This document shows, piece after piece, positions 44,214-53,689 of a stretch of DNA of 64,000 bases; position 1 is the first letter of the stretch, and every line of letters starts with the position of its first letter. Location of the stretch: assembly GCF_000282595.1 (NCBI RefSeq), contig NZ_AKIZ01000014.1, forward strand, positions 248,001 to 312,000, written 5' to 3'. The position numbers were made by a program, and so were the translations under genes. Source of the stretch: Phyllobacterium sp. YR531. Lineage in GTDB: Bacteria > Pseudomonadota > Alphaproteobacteria > Rhizobiales > Rhizobiaceae. The notes beneath the pieces were generated by a model. It searched no databases and was not told the DNA's origin. It worked only from the letters and a program-made list of their open reading frames with translations.

Positions 44214-45467
44214 CTAATGCAGTCTCGGCGTGGGGCCTTGCCCCTTATCGTCAATGACATATCCGCGGTAGAAACGATCAAGCGTAAACGGCGCGGATAG
44301 CGGGTGCGGTTCATTTTTTGCAATTGTCCAAGCAAAGCATTTGCCGGAAATTGGCGTTGCCTTGAACCCGCCATAGCACCAGCCGGTATTCAGATACATT
44401 CCCGGTAGCGGTCCTGTCGTGATGATAGGTGAGCCGTCCATGCTCATATCCATGATACCACCCCATGAACGCAGAAGCTTAACCCGTGCCAGTGCCGGAA
44501 TAAGCGCTACAAACTCGCTCATCACGTCTTCAACAACCGGAAGGTTGCCACGCTGTGCGTAGGAGTTATAGCCATCAATATCACCACCAAACACCAGACC
44601 ACCCTTATCGGATTGGCTGAAATAGAGATGACCGCCACCAAAGGTTGCGACCGTATCGACAACCGGCTTCAGCGCCTCGGAAACGAATGCCTGCAACACA
44701 TGCGATTCCAGTGGCAAACGGTCGATACCGGCCCTGCGCATCAACTCGCTGGTGTTTCCAGCCACGGCACAGGCTACCTTTTTGGCATTGATTGGCCCGC
44801 GCGTTGTCATAACGCCGGTAACGGTATCGCCATCTTTCAGAAAACTCGTCACTTCGCAGTTCTCGATGATATCCACGCCCAGCTGATCGGCGGCGCGGGC
44901 ATATCCCCACACGACAGCATCGTGCCTCGCCGTGCCGGCACTACGTTGCATAAGTCCGCCGATAATCGGAAAACGTGCTGAACTGCTGATATCAAGGCCG
45001 GGTATGAGTTTCTTGATCTGGGCCGGGTTCATCAATTCGGCATCAATGCCATTCAGCCGCATCTGGTTGCCGCGTCTTGCATAGATATCGAGCTGCGGGA
45101 GTGAATGGGCGAGATTGACAACGCCGCGCTGCGAAAACATCACATTGTAATTGAGATCGTGAGACATGGTTTCCCATAGCTTCATCGACGCTTCGTAAAA
45201 ATGCTGATTCTCGGAAAGCAGGTAGTTGGAGCGTATCGCGGTGGTGTTGCGACCGATATTGCCTGAACCGAGCCAGCCCTTTTCCACTACGGCAATATTA
45301 CGGATGCCGTGTTCCTTGGCGAGATAATAGGCTGTTGCGAGGCCATGGCCGCCACCGATTATAACCACGTCATAGGCTGACTTGGGATCGGGTTTACGCC
45401 ATGCCGGCTTCCAGTCCTTGTTGCCGTTGAGGGCATTTTTTAGAAGGCTGAAAGCTGAATAGCGCAT
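44214..45467 (-). CDS. soxB: Sarcosine oxidase beta-subunit-like flavoprotein (solitary)
   Basis: The 417-residue protein has an FAD-binding start (YDVVIIGGGHGLATAYYLA). A conserved AGTARHDAVVWGYARAAD contains the His that binds FMN covalently in heterotetrameric sarcosine oxidase, and TGWCYGGFKATPISG closes the sequence. It should oxidise N-methylglycine or a related methylated amine, releasing formaldehyde or methylene-THF. No soxD, soxA or soxG gene lies in the window; the subunits would have to come from elsewhere or the protein acts alone. It is divergent from folD with 201 bases between, suggesting shared one-carbon control. Confidence 0.88.
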   Translation of the reverse strand: MRYSAFSLLKNALNGNKDWKPAWRKPDPKSAYDVVIIGGGHGLATAYYLAKEHGIRNIAVVEKGWLGSGNIGRNTTAIRSNYLLSENQHFYEASMKLWETMSHDLNYNVMFSQRGVVNLAHSLPQLDIYARRGNQMRLNGIDAELMNPAQIKKLIPGLDISSSARFPIIGGLMQRSAGTARHDAVVWGYARAADQLGVDIIENCEVTSFLKDGDTVTGVMTTRGPINAKKVACAVAGNTSELMRRAGIDRLPLESHVLQAFVSEALKPVVDTVATFGGGHLYFSQSDKGGLVFGGDIDGYNSYAQRGNLPVVEDVMSEFVALIPALARVKLLRSWGGIMDMSMDGSPIITTGPLPGMYLNTGWCYGGFKATPISGKCFAWTIAKNEPHPLSAPFTLDRFYRGYVIDDKGQGPTPRLH

Positions 45468-45668
45468 TTGAATTCCCGGAATCGGTAACGTGTCACACAA
45501 TCATGCTTGGATTTTCTGAGTTAGCCAAGCCCTGCAACGTATCATCGCATTGCGGTTCTTCAACGCTTTCGCTATTGCGTCAGGGAACGCCGTTCTGACG
45601 GTATTGTTTGGGCGCAAAATCAAGAGAATGACGCTCAATCCGCGAAGTACGATTTCCAGGAGCAGCAC

Positions 45669-46568
45669 ATGGCAGTGACGATCAATGGCAAGGAAATTGC
45701 CGAGGATGTGGTATCGAAGGTCAAGACATTTGCTGCCGAACTGATCAAGGACAGCGGGATTACACCGGGTATCGCCGTCGTGATCGTAGGGGAGGACCCG
45801 GCAAGCCAGGTCTATGTTGCATCGAAAGGTAGAAAAGCGCGCGAATGCGGATTTCATTCCGAGCAGCATACCCTGTCGGCCGAAACTTCAGAGGAAGATC
45901 TTGTTGTGCTGGTGGAGAAGCTGAATGCGGACCCAAAAATCCACGGCATTCTTGTACAGCTGCCATTGCCAAAACATATCGATTCCGGGCGGATCATCCA
46001 GACAATTTCGCCAGACAAGGATGTGGATGGTTTTCACTTCATCAATGTCGGCAAATTGGGAACAGGCGAAATTGAAACCGCTTTTGTGCCGTGCACACCT
46101 GCTGGCTCCATGCTGTTGATTGATCGTATTCTCGGGCGCGATCTGTCCGGCCTGAATGCTGTCGTTGTTGGTCGCTCGAATATTGTTGGCAAGCCCATGT
46201 TCAATTTGCTGCTGGCGCACAATGCGACAGTAACCATTGCTCACAGCAAGACCAAAGATCTTGCCGCTCTTTGCCGCACTGCCGATATTCTTGTGGCAGC
46301 AGTCGGCAGATCGCAAATGATCAAGGCCGATTGGGTCAAACCCGGAGCGACCATTATAGATGTCGGCATCAATCGTATTCCGGCACCCGAACGAGGCGAG
46401 GGCAAGACCCGGCTCGTCGGCGATGTCGATTTTGCCGATGCCGCAACGGTTGCAGGAGCAATTACACCCGTTCCGGGCGGGGTTGGCCCAATGACGATTG
46501 CCATGCTGATGGCCAATACACTTGTAGCGGCCTATCGCTCGGCCGGTAAAAACCCGCCGCGTTTCTGA
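45669..46568 (+). CDS. folD: Methylenetetrahydrofolate dehydrogenase / methenyltetrahydrofolate cyclohydrolase
   Basis: FolD interconverts 5,10-methylene-THF and 10-formyl-THF with NADP+. The 299-residue protein has [14 protein letters not shown] (catalytic Lys), [17 protein letters not shown], the [17 protein letters not shown]-binding motif and [18 protein letters not shown] near the end. An AGGAGCAG site precedes the ATG. It stands next to a solitary sarcosine oxidase beta-like gene on the other strand and 38 bases before a GbdR/GlxA-like regulator gene, so the three genes may form a one-carbon locus. Confidence 0.97.
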   Translation: MAVTINGKEIAEDVVSKVKTFAAELIKDSGITPGIAVVIVGEDPASQVYVASKGRKARECGFHSEQHTLSAETSEEDLVVLVEKLNADPKIHGILVQLPLPKHIDSGRIIQTISPDKDVDGFHFINVGKLGTGEIETAFVPCTPAGSMLLIDRILGRDLSGLNAVVVGRSNIVGKPMFNLLLAHNATVTIAHSKTKDLAALCRTADILVAAVGRSQMIKADWVKPGATIIDVGINRIPAPERGEGKTRLVGDVDFADAATVAGAITPVPGGVGPMTIAMLMANTLVAAYRSAGKNPPRF

Positions 46569-46606
46569 TCAGTTTGCTCAAATAGGGAATCCCGTTACAA
46601 CAGCGC

Positions 46607-47569
46607 ATGGCCGAAGCACTCAAGGTCGGCAGAACCTTTGCCTTTCTGCTCGTTGACAAATTCCCGATGTTCAGCCTTGCCGCTGCCATCGATACGATGC
46701 GCACGGCCAATCGCATGTCGGAAGAGCCGTTCTATTCGTGGATAACGGTTTCGGCGACCGGGGCTCCGGTGACGGCATCCAATGGCCTCCAGATCAATGT
46801 CGAATATGCGCTCGCGGAACTTCCGGCAGCGGATATCTTTTTCATCTGTGCCGGATTGACCACGGAATTCGAAGATAAGCCGAAGGTGATTGCAACCCTG
46901 CGCAACCTTGGGCGGCGCGGCGCAGCGCTCGGCGGGCTGAACATCGGCAGCTATATTCTCGCCGAAGCGGGCCAGTTGGAAGGACATCGCTGCACGATCC
47001 ATTGGGAAAACCGGGCAGGATTTCAGGAGCGGTTCCCGCAGATCGAGTGTACGGGAAATGTCTTCGAGATAGACCGCAAACGCTATACATGCGCTGGCGG
47101 TACGACGTCCATCGATCTCATGCTGGAGATTATCAAACAGGATTTCAGTCCGGCGCTCGCCAACGAAGTTGCAAACCAGTTTCATCATGAGCGTATACGC
47201 TCACAGACGGACCGTCAGCGTATCGGGCCGGAACGTGACCTCACGGGCAAATCGGAAAAATTGCGCAAGATCGTCGAGCTTATGGCCGACAATCTGGAGC
47301 AACCCAAGTCTGCCGTACGTCTGGCCAAGGCCGTAGGACTATCGGTGCGTCAGGTGGAGCGGTTATTCCTGCGCCATCTCAATATGACACCCGGTCGATA
47401 CTATATGAGCCTGCGTCTCGAACGTGCTCGCGAGCTTTTGCGGCAGACCCATTCGCCAATTTTGGACGTGGCACTGGCGACGGGTTTCACTTCGCATTCT
47501 TATTTTGCGCAGAGCTATCGCGCTCAATTCGGGCGCTCACCTTCCGACGAGCGCCGCACGAACTACTGA
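46607..47569 (+). CDS. GlxA/GbdR-family AraC transcriptional regulator
   Basis: The 320-residue protein has an N-terminal glutamine amidotransferase-like (DJ-1/PfpI) domain without a catalytic triad, with FLLVDKFPMFSLAAAIDTMR and a HRCTIHWENRAGFQE block. A C-terminal AraC helix-turn-helix pair follows (SKSAVRLAKAVGLSVRQVERLF region, then DVALATGFTSHSYFAQSYRAQFG). This matches the GbdR/SouR/CdhR group, whose members sense glycine betaine, dimethylglycine or sarcosine. Its position after folD and near a SoxB-like gene supports such a role; the ligand is inferred. Its stop lies 55 bases before that of an orphan antitoxin gene on the other strand. Confidence 0.88.
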   Translation: MAEALKVGRTFAFLLVDKFPMFSLAAAIDTMRTANRMSEEPFYSWITVSATGAPVTASNGLQINVEYALAELPAADIFFICAGLTTEFEDKPKVIATLRNLGRRGAALGGLNIGSYILAEAGQLEGHRCTIHWENRAGFQERFPQIECTGNVFEIDRKRYTCAGGTTSIDLMLEIIKQDFSPALANEVANQFHHERIRSQTDRQRIGPERDLTGKSEKLRKIVELMADNLEQPKSAVRLAKAVGLSVRQVERLFLRHLNMTPGRYYMSLRLERARELLRQTHSPILDVALATGFTSHSYFAQSYRAQFGRSPSDERRTNY

Positions 47570-47624
47570 TTTTTCGTCACACCAATGGCTTCAGGCTCTA
47601 TGAGCACAGGTGTACTTATGATCC

Positions 47625-47921
47625 TCAATAATCACCGCTAAGGTCATCAAAGAATGCCTTATCTGCTTTAAATCCAGTATCAGGATAAGAGGCGATCTTG
47701 TCCTGTATTGGCCGTATACGCTCCTCTAGCGAAACTTCCTTATCCGTCAGCTGTAATTCCTTCATCAAAGCGAGTTTCACAGCCTCGGTCTTGCTTATAT
47801 TTTTGCGAGCCGCCAGTTTTGCTGCAAGCTGGTTGACTTCCTCGTTACGAATATTCAGTGGCTGGCACCCCTCAACTCTCAGAACAGACAGGAGCTTAGG
47901 TACGTCTACACACTGATGCAA
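47625..47921 (-). CDS. Orphan VapB-like antitoxin, likely decaying
   Basis: The C-terminal 77 residues (from LNIRNEEVNQLAAKLA, through KNISKTEAVKLALMKEL, to the KADKAFFDDLSGDY tail) clearly match the VapB/PSK antitoxin family, which usually begins M-[AP]-LNIRN. Here the codon at that start is CAG, not ATG, and the only upstream in-frame start is a TTG at 47921, next to the edd stop. No VapC toxin follows, since only 55 bases remain before the regulator gene. I read this as a decaying toxin-antitoxin remnant, though a protein from a TTG could still be made. Confidence 0.6.
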   Translation of the reverse strand: MHQCVDVPKLLSVLRVEGCQPLNIRNEEVNQLAAKLAARKNISKTEAVKLALMKELQLTDKEVSLEERIRPIQDKIASYPDTGFKADKAFFDDLSGDY

Positions 47922-47926
47922 TGCTA

Positions 47927-49753
47927 CTAAAGTCCAAACACCGAAGCGCCTGCGTCTGCACGCCCGACAACATTACGGAACGATGCGAACAATTCGCGTC
48001 CCATGCCGTATCCATTATGGCTCATATCGCCCACCGCAGCGGGGCGTGCTGCCAGAACTGCCGGGTCTTCAAGCACATCGAGCGTGCCGATCTCGGCGTC
48101 CAGCCTTACAATGTCGCCATCACGTATTTTGCCAATGATGCCGCCATCCAGTGCTTCCGGTGTCACGTGAATTGCTGCCGGAACCTTGCCTGATGCGCCC
48201 GACATACGACCGTCGGTTACAAGCGCAACCATATGGCCGCGGTCCTGCAAAACGCCCAGCGCAGGCGTCAGCTTGTGCAATTCGGGCATGCCGTTGGCAC
48301 GCGGTCCCTGAAAGCGGACGACTGCCACGAAATCGCGGTTGAGCTGGCCAGCCTTGAAGGCATCCTGCAATGCCGCCTGACTGTCAAAGACGAGGGCAGG
48401 TGCTTCGATGATATGGCGCTCTGCCTTGACCGCGGAAGTCTTGATAACAGCAGTGCCAAGATTGCCCTTGAGCATCTTCAGGCCACCAGTAACCTGAAAG
48501 GGCGCTGCGCAGGTGGAAAGCACTTTCTTGTCGGCGCTTTCGGCTGCAATGGGATCGCGGACAACAGTGCCATTTTCACCAAGCTTTGGCTCTATTGTAT
48601 AGGCACGCAAGCCGTCGGTGCCGCCCCAGACGGTCTTGACATCCTCATGCAATAATCCGCCGTCCAGCAATTCGCGGATGATATAGCCCATGCCGCCAGC
48701 CGCGTGAAAATGGTTCACGTCTGCCAAGCCGTTTGGATAGACGCGGGCCAGAAGCGGCACCACGTCAGACAGATCGGAAATATCCTGCCATGTCAGTTTG
48801 ATGCCTGCTGCTGCCGCCATTGCGACCAGATGCATGGTGTGGTTGGTCGAGCCGCCCGTTGCATGCAGTCCCACAACACCGTTGACTATGGAGCGCTCGT
48901 CGATCATTTCGCCGACGGGAGTGAATTCATTGCCGAGCGCAGTGATGGCCAGTGCACGCTTTGCAGCTTCCCGGGTCAAGGCATCACGCAGTGGAGTGCC
49001 GGGATTGATGAATGAGGAGCCCGGCATATGCAGGCCCATAATCTCCATTAGCATCTGATTGGAATTTGCCGTACCATAAAAGGTGCAGGTGCCCGGACCG
49101 TGATAGGATTTTGACTCCGATTCCAGCAATTCCTCGCGTCCGACCTTGCCCTCCGCATAAAGCTGGCGTGTCTTTGCCTTTTCGTCGTTCGGCAGGCCGG
49201 TCGTCATCGGGCCTGCAGGAATGAACACGGCTGGCAGATGACCGAAAGTCAGCGCGCCGATGACGAGACCCGGAACGATCTTGTCGCAAACGCCCAGATA
49301 AACGGCAGAATCGAACATGTCATGCGATAAGCCAATTGCAGTTGCCATGGCAATCACATCGCGTGAAAACAGCGACAGTTCCATACCGGGCTGACCCTGT
49401 GTCACGCCATCGCACATGGCTGGCACGCCGCCTGCAACCTGCGCAACACCACCCGCTTCTTTCACCGCCTGTTTGATCAGGTTCGGATAGGTTTCAAAGG
49501 GTTGGTGTGCCGAAAGCATGTCATTATAAGAGGTTATGATGCCAACGTTTGGCACCACATCTCCGGCCAGCGCTTCCTTGTCTGACGGACTGCAGGCTGC
49601 AAAACCATGCGCGAGATTTGCGCAGGCAAGTGCCGACCGCTTGGGTTTCCGGGAAGCGGCCTCGCGCAAATGATCCAGATATACATCCCGCGTTGGCTTT
49701 GACTGTTCGCGGATGCGATTGGTAATGCTTTTCACCCGTTGCATGACGGTCAT
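47927..49753 (-). CDS. edd: Phosphogluconate dehydratase (Entner-Doudoroff)
   Basis: This 608-residue iron-sulfur enzyme dehydrates 6-phosphogluconate to KDPG. Its [4Fe-4S]-ligand Cys residues are in [19 protein letters not shown] and [27 protein letters not shown] and [13 protein letters not shown] are further signatures. The start at 49753 has an AAGGAGAG site; an upstream frame to 49807 would add 18 residues. It is the last gene of the zwf-pgl-edd unit on the minus strand; the aldolase gene eda is not in this window. Confidence 0.96.
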   Translation of the reverse strand: MTVMQRVKSITNRIREQSKPTRDVYLDHLREAASRKPKRSALACANLAHGFAACSPSDKEALAGDVVPNVGIITSYNDMLSAHQPFETYPNLIKQAVKEAGGVAQVAGGVPAMCDGVTQGQPGMELSLFSRDVIAMATAIGLSHDMFDSAVYLGVCDKIVPGLVIGALTFGHLPAVFIPAGPMTTGLPNDEKAKTRQLYAEGKVGREELLESESKSYHGPGTCTFYGTANSNQMLMEIMGLHMPGSSFINPGTPLRDALTREAAKRALAITALGNEFTPVGEMIDERSIVNGVVGLHATGGSTNHTMHLVAMAAAAGIKLTWQDISDLSDVVPLLARVYPNGLADVNHFHAAGGMGYIIRELLDGGLLHEDVKTVWGGTDGLRAYTIEPKLGENGTVVRDPIAAESADKKVLSTCAAPFQVTGGLKMLKGNLGTAVIKTSAVKAERHIIEAPALVFDSQAALQDAFKAGQLNRDFVAVVRFQGPRANGMPELHKLTPALGVLQDRGHMVALVTDGRMSGASGKVPAAIHVTPEALDGGIIGKIRDGDIVRLDAEIGTLDVLEDPAVLAARPAAVGDMSHNGYGMGRELFASFRNVVGRADAGASVFGL

Positions 49754-49819
49754 GTGTTCTCTCCTTGTAGCGCTTGCCAAGGAGTTTGGGAGCCTCCTGG
49801 CGATCACGCATCCGGGCGC

Positions 49820-50524
49820 TTAAGGAGCCCAGAAAATCTCAAGTTCGATCGGCTCGTGTCGAAGCACGGCGCGGATGGGCATGTCTCTGACGTCGCCTTC
49901 GCCAAGCGCTGCTTCCAGTGCAGTCATCTTGCCCGCGCCTTCAATATGTAAAGCAACGAAGCGTGCATTCACGATGACCGGCAGCGTCAGTGTCAAACGC
50001 GGCTCACCTGCATTTTCTGCCGTCATAGGCAAAACCAATGATGTCTGGTCTGTGGAAATGGCCTTGTTCAAATTGTCGCCGCCCGGGAAGAACGACGCGG
50101 TGTGACCATCGCCCCCCATGCCGAGCACGACCACATCGAATGGCTGCCCCAGCTTGGCAATTTCCGTCGCGGCAATCTCCGCCCCTTCATTGGCGTCGTC
50201 AGCTTCATGATAGAGACCGACAAAATTAGCTCCCGCCGCCGCATTCTGCAAAAGCGCGTCGCGCACCAGACGTTCATTGGAGCGGTCGCTGGAGGGCGGC
50301 ACAAAGCGTTCGTCCACCAGCGTTATGGTAATTTTGTTCCAAGGCAGATCCTTGACCGATAAGGCTTTGAAAAAGCGGGCAGGGGTCGTGCCGCCTGAAA
50401 CTGCCAGCACGGCTTTCCCATTGTCGTTGCAACCCGCCGCAAGACGGTTTGCAACGGCCGTCGCCAATGCTTCTGCAAGTGTAGCGCCATTATCAAAACT
50501 ATTCAGCCTAGGATCAGTCACCAT
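49820..50524 (-). CDS. pgl: 6-phosphogluconolactonase
   Basis: This 234-residue enzyme hydrolyses the lactone from the glucose 6-phosphate dehydrogenase step. It shows the DevB-type motifs SGGTTPARFFKAL, LVDERFVPPSSDRSNERL and LGMGGDGHTASFFPG, with family length. Its start lies nine bases from the zwf stop, and edd follows 66 bases later, so the genes are one operon. The ATG at 50524 is the only reasonable start. Confidence 0.95.
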   Translation of the reverse strand: MVTDPRLNSFDNGATLAEALATAVANRLAAGCNDNGKAVLAVSGGTTPARFFKALSVKDLPWNKITITLVDERFVPPSSDRSNERLVRDALLQNAAAGANFVGLYHEADDANEGAEIAATEIAKLGQPFDVVVLGMGGDGHTASFFPGGDNLNKAISTDQTSLVLPMTAENAGEPRLTLTLPVIVNARFVALHIEGAGKMTALEAALGEGDVRDMPIRAVLRHEPIELEIFWAP

Positions 50525-50533
50525 GATAAAAGC

Positions 50534-52006
50534 CTATTCCGGCTCGTGCCATGTGCGGCCGTCACGCTCAATAAGTGCGATGGCGGATGATGGGCCCCAT
50601 GTTCCGGCAGTATAGCCGGAAGGTGCCTGTTCGGTCTCGGCCCAGGCCTTGAGGATAGGATCGACCCAGCGCCATGCCGCGACCACTTCGTCACGCCGCA
50701 TGAACAATGTCTGGTTGCCGCGCACCACGTCCATCAGAAGGCGCTCATAAGCATCTGGGCTGCGAACTTTGAATGACTCTGCAAAGCTCATATCCAGTGG
50801 AACGTGACGCAACCGCATGCCGCCCGGACCCGGGTCCTTGATCATCATCCACTGCTTGACGCCCTCATCCGGCTGCAGGCGAATAACAAGCTGGTTGGCA
50901 ACAACCCGCCCGGCTGTCTCACCGAAAATTGAATGAGGAATCGGCTTGAATGAAACGACGATTTCCGAAGCGCGTGCACCAAGGCGTTTGCCCGTGCGTA
51001 GATAGAATGGGACGCCAGCCCAGCGCCAGTTAGCAATCTCGGCCTTTATGGCAACGAATGTTTCTGTATTGCTCGGCGTGCCGAGTTCATCCAGATAGCC
51101 TTTTACGGCACCGCCGGACGACGCGCCCGCGCGATATTGGCCGCGTACGGTAAGCTCATCGGCATTCTGTGATGTGATAGGGCTGAGCGAGCGCAGGACC
51201 TTCAGTTTTTCATCGCGAACCGCATCGGCATCCATGGAAGCCGGCGGCTCCATCGCTACAAGACACAATAGCTGCATGATATGGTTCTGCACCATATCGC
51301 GCAACGCTCCGGCCTTATCATAGTAACCGGCACGGCCTTCCAGCCCTACCTGTTCGGCGACAGTAATTTGAACATGATCGATATGCGCGGAATTCCACAG
51401 AGGCTCATAAAATGCGTTGGCAAAGCGCAGCGCCATGAGGTTCTGGACTGTTTCTTTGCCGAGATAGTGATCAATGCGGAAAATCTGCTGTTCGCTGAAC
51501 ACGTGACCAATCGTATCGTTGAGCGCAATCGCGCTGTCCAGATCGCGGCCAATCGGCTTTTCAACGATGATGCGTGTGTGGTCGGTAACGAGCTTGTAGC
51601 TTTTCAGGCGGCTGGCAATATCGCCGAAAAGGGAAGGGCTGACCGCAAGATAGAATGCGCGGATACGCTTGTGGTCTGTGCCGATTTCTGTCTTGAGTTC
51701 TTCCCATCCAGATTCAGATGTCGCATCGACGGCCACATAGGAAAGGCGCTCCAGAAACTGGTCGACCTGTTTTTTGTCATACTCGTCGGCCTTGACGAAT
51801 TCCTTGATCGCAGCCTGCGCGAATTTGCGATAATCCTCAGTCGACATGGCCGAACGCGATGCACCGATGATGCGTGTCGGTTCCGAAAGCTGGCCGTCAC
51901 GCTGGCGCTGATAAAGCGCCGGAATAAGTTTGCGTTCGGCAAGATCGCCGGTTCCGCCGAAAACGATACAATCAAATGGTTCAACCGGGATAATCTGACT
52001 TGTCAT
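50534..52006 (-). CDS. zwf: Glucose-6-phosphate dehydrogenase
   Basis: The 490-residue enzyme oxidises glucose 6-phosphate to the lactone with NADP+. It carries a Rossmann start (VFGGTGDLAERKLIPALY), the active-site RIDHYLGKETVQNLMALRFAN, and the GLEGRAGYYDKAGALRDMVQNH segment. The ATG at 52006 gives the usual length; the frame to 52063 would add 19 residues. It heads the operon with pgl and edd and diverges from an aldehyde dehydrogenase gene, with 170 bases of shared regulatory space that hold no obvious operator. Confidence 0.97.
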   Translation of the reverse strand: MTSQIIPVEPFDCIVFGGTGDLAERKLIPALYQRQRDGQLSEPTRIIGASRSAMSTEDYRKFAQAAIKEFVKADEYDKKQVDQFLERLSYVAVDATSESGWEELKTEIGTDHKRIRAFYLAVSPSLFGDIASRLKSYKLVTDHTRIIVEKPIGRDLDSAIALNDTIGHVFSEQQIFRIDHYLGKETVQNLMALRFANAFYEPLWNSAHIDHVQITVAEQVGLEGRAGYYDKAGALRDMVQNHIMQLLCLVAMEPPASMDADAVRDEKLKVLRSLSPITSQNADELTVRGQYRAGASSGGAVKGYLDELGTPSNTETFVAIKAEIANWRWAGVPFYLRTGKRLGARASEIVVSFKPIPHSIFGETAGRVVANQLVIRLQPDEGVKQWMMIKDPGPGGMRLRHVPLDMSFAESFKVRSPDAYERLLMDVVRGNQTLFMRRDEVVAAWRWVDPILKAWAETEQAPSGYTAGTWGPSSAIALIERDGRTWHEPE

Positions 52007-52176
52007 GAATAGAGTCTCGCTATGCCTGAATTGCGCGATGCAAAGTCGAACTTTGAGGCGCATGGTTTCTATAATCTAATCGATTTAAAATGACCAGTCC
52101 TTAAGCGCAAACTGCGTCAAATTGCATTTCCAATCCGCTGAAGTTCCGGTACGACTACAACGAACGGGAAACAGCC

Positions 52177-53652
52177 ATGTTACAGAATCTCTCGCGAATT
52201 GTCGCACAGGATAAGAATTTCCTCGGCATCATCAATGGCAGGCGCGTTGCAGCAACGAATGGAAAAACGATCCCTGTCGTCTGCCCGTCCGACGGGTTGG
52301 AATTTGCCACCGTACCTTCCTACGATGCTATTGATGTTGATCGTGCTGTCGATGCGGCCCGTCAGGCTTTTGAAGAAGGGCCATGGTCCCGCATGCCTGC
52401 CTTTGAACGCGGGCGCCTCCTGACACGCCTTGGGCTGCTCATAGAAAAACATGGCGATGAACTGGCGGCACTCGAAGCACGCGATACGGGTAAGCCGATA
52501 AGACAGGGTAAGGCCGATGTTGCGGCCACGATCCGCTATTATGAATTCTATGGTGGCGCTGCCGATAAGATTCATGGCGATACAATCCCGTTTCTGGATG
52601 GTTATACGGCCCTGACATTGCGGGAGCCCCATGGTGTTGTGGCTGGCATCACGCCGTGGAATTATCCCATGCAAATCATGGCGCGCGTGGTCGGTGCTGC
52701 TCTTGCCATGGGCAATACTCTGGTCATCAAGCCCGCCGAAGATGCATCATTATCAACAATTCGCATTGGCGAACTGGCCATCGAAGCGGGATTCCCCGAT
52801 GGTGTGCTCAACATCATCACCGGTTATGGCAGCGAGGCTGGAGCTGCATTATCAGCGCATCCCGGCGTGGATTATGTGACGTTCACCGGCTCACCAGCCA
52901 CCGGCACGGCGATTCAGCAGGCAGCCGCGGCGCATAATCGCGGTGTGACAATGGAGTTGGGTGGAAAATCCCCGCAAATTGTTTTTGCCGATGCGGATAT
53001 CGAAAAGGCATTTCCGGTTCTCGTCAATGCAATCATACAGAACGGCGGCCAAACCTGTTCTGCAGGCAGCCGCATTCTGATTGAACGTCCGATTTATGAT
53101 AAGGTTGCCGATGCCTTGGGATCGCGGTTCCGCGAGCTTGTTGCAGGGCCGCATGATGCCGATCTTGATCTTGGACCCATGATCAATGCAGCGCAAAAGC
53201 GCCGGGTGGAAAACTATGTAACAGCGGCTGCCGAAGCCGGCATTGAGGTCATCGCGCGGGGCTCGATCCATATCGATGCGCCCCTTACGGGTTTTTATGT
53301 TGCACCGGTTCTTTTTGGCGCCGTCGATCCGTCTGCGACTTTGGCACAGGAAGAGGTCTTCGGCCCCGTGCTTTCGCTCTTTGCATTCGAGGATGAAGCG
53401 GACGCAATCCGGATGGCAAATGGCACTGAGTATGGTCTGGTAGCGGGTGTCTGGACCAAAGACGGAGCAAGACAGCATCGTGTTGCAAAGCGTGTGCGGG
53501 CGGGACAGGTCTATGTCAACGCTTATGGCGCTGGCGGAGGTGTGGAACTGCCTTTTGGCGGCTTCAAGCGTTCAGGTCATGGCCGCGAAAAGGGCTTTGA
53601 GGCGCTTTATGATATGTCTGCAACCAAGACGATCGTTTTCCGCCACGATTAA
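52177..53652 (+). CDS. NAD(P)+-dependent aldehyde dehydrogenase
   Basis: This 491-residue enzyme is of the ALDH superfamily: GITPWNYPMQIMARVVGAAL, IKPAEDASLS, the catalytic Glu in MELGGKSPQIV, the catalytic Cys in NGGQTCSAGSR and EEVFGPVLSL. Its closest resemblance is to amine-derived aldehyde dehydrogenases (betaine aldehyde or PuuC-like), which take the aldehyde from polyamine or choline oxidation. The gene heads a plus-strand group with two SDR genes, a PuuA-like and a PuuB-like enzyme. The substrate is inferred from this company. Confidence 0.9.
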   Translation: MLQNLSRIVAQDKNFLGIINGRRVAATNGKTIPVVCPSDGLEFATVPSYDAIDVDRAVDAARQAFEEGPWSRMPAFERGRLLTRLGLLIEKHGDELAALEARDTGKPIRQGKADVAATIRYYEFYGGAADKIHGDTIPFLDGYTALTLREPHGVVAGITPWNYPMQIMARVVGAALAMGNTLVIKPAEDASLSTIRIGELAIEAGFPDGVLNIITGYGSEAGAALSAHPGVDYVTFTGSPATGTAIQQAAAAHNRGVTMELGGKSPQIVFADADIEKAFPVLVNAIIQNGGQTCSAGSRILIERPIYDKVADALGSRFRELVAGPHDADLDLGPMINAAQKRRVENYVTAAAEAGIEVIARGSIHIDAPLTGFYVAPVLFGAVDPSATLAQEEVFGPVLSLFAFEDEADAIRMANGTEYGLVAGVWTKDGARQHRVAKRVRAGQVYVNAYGAGGGVELPFGGFKRSGHGREKGFEALYDMSATKTIVFRHD

Positions 53653-53689
53653 AGCTCACAGATAAATCAGAATAGATGGAGGATGGAGT

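Noticed and set aside
47570-47624. Possible VapC toxin remnant downstream of the VapB-like gene
   Set aside because: Only 55 bases are available, and none of the frames shows the PIN-domain start, so no remnant can be claimed.
51281-52012. Long open frame (243 codons) on the plus strand inside zwf
   Set aside because: It lies exactly opposite a gene with complete glucose-6-phosphate dehydrogenase motifs. Its translation has no domain-like pattern and is the codon-bias shadow of zwf.
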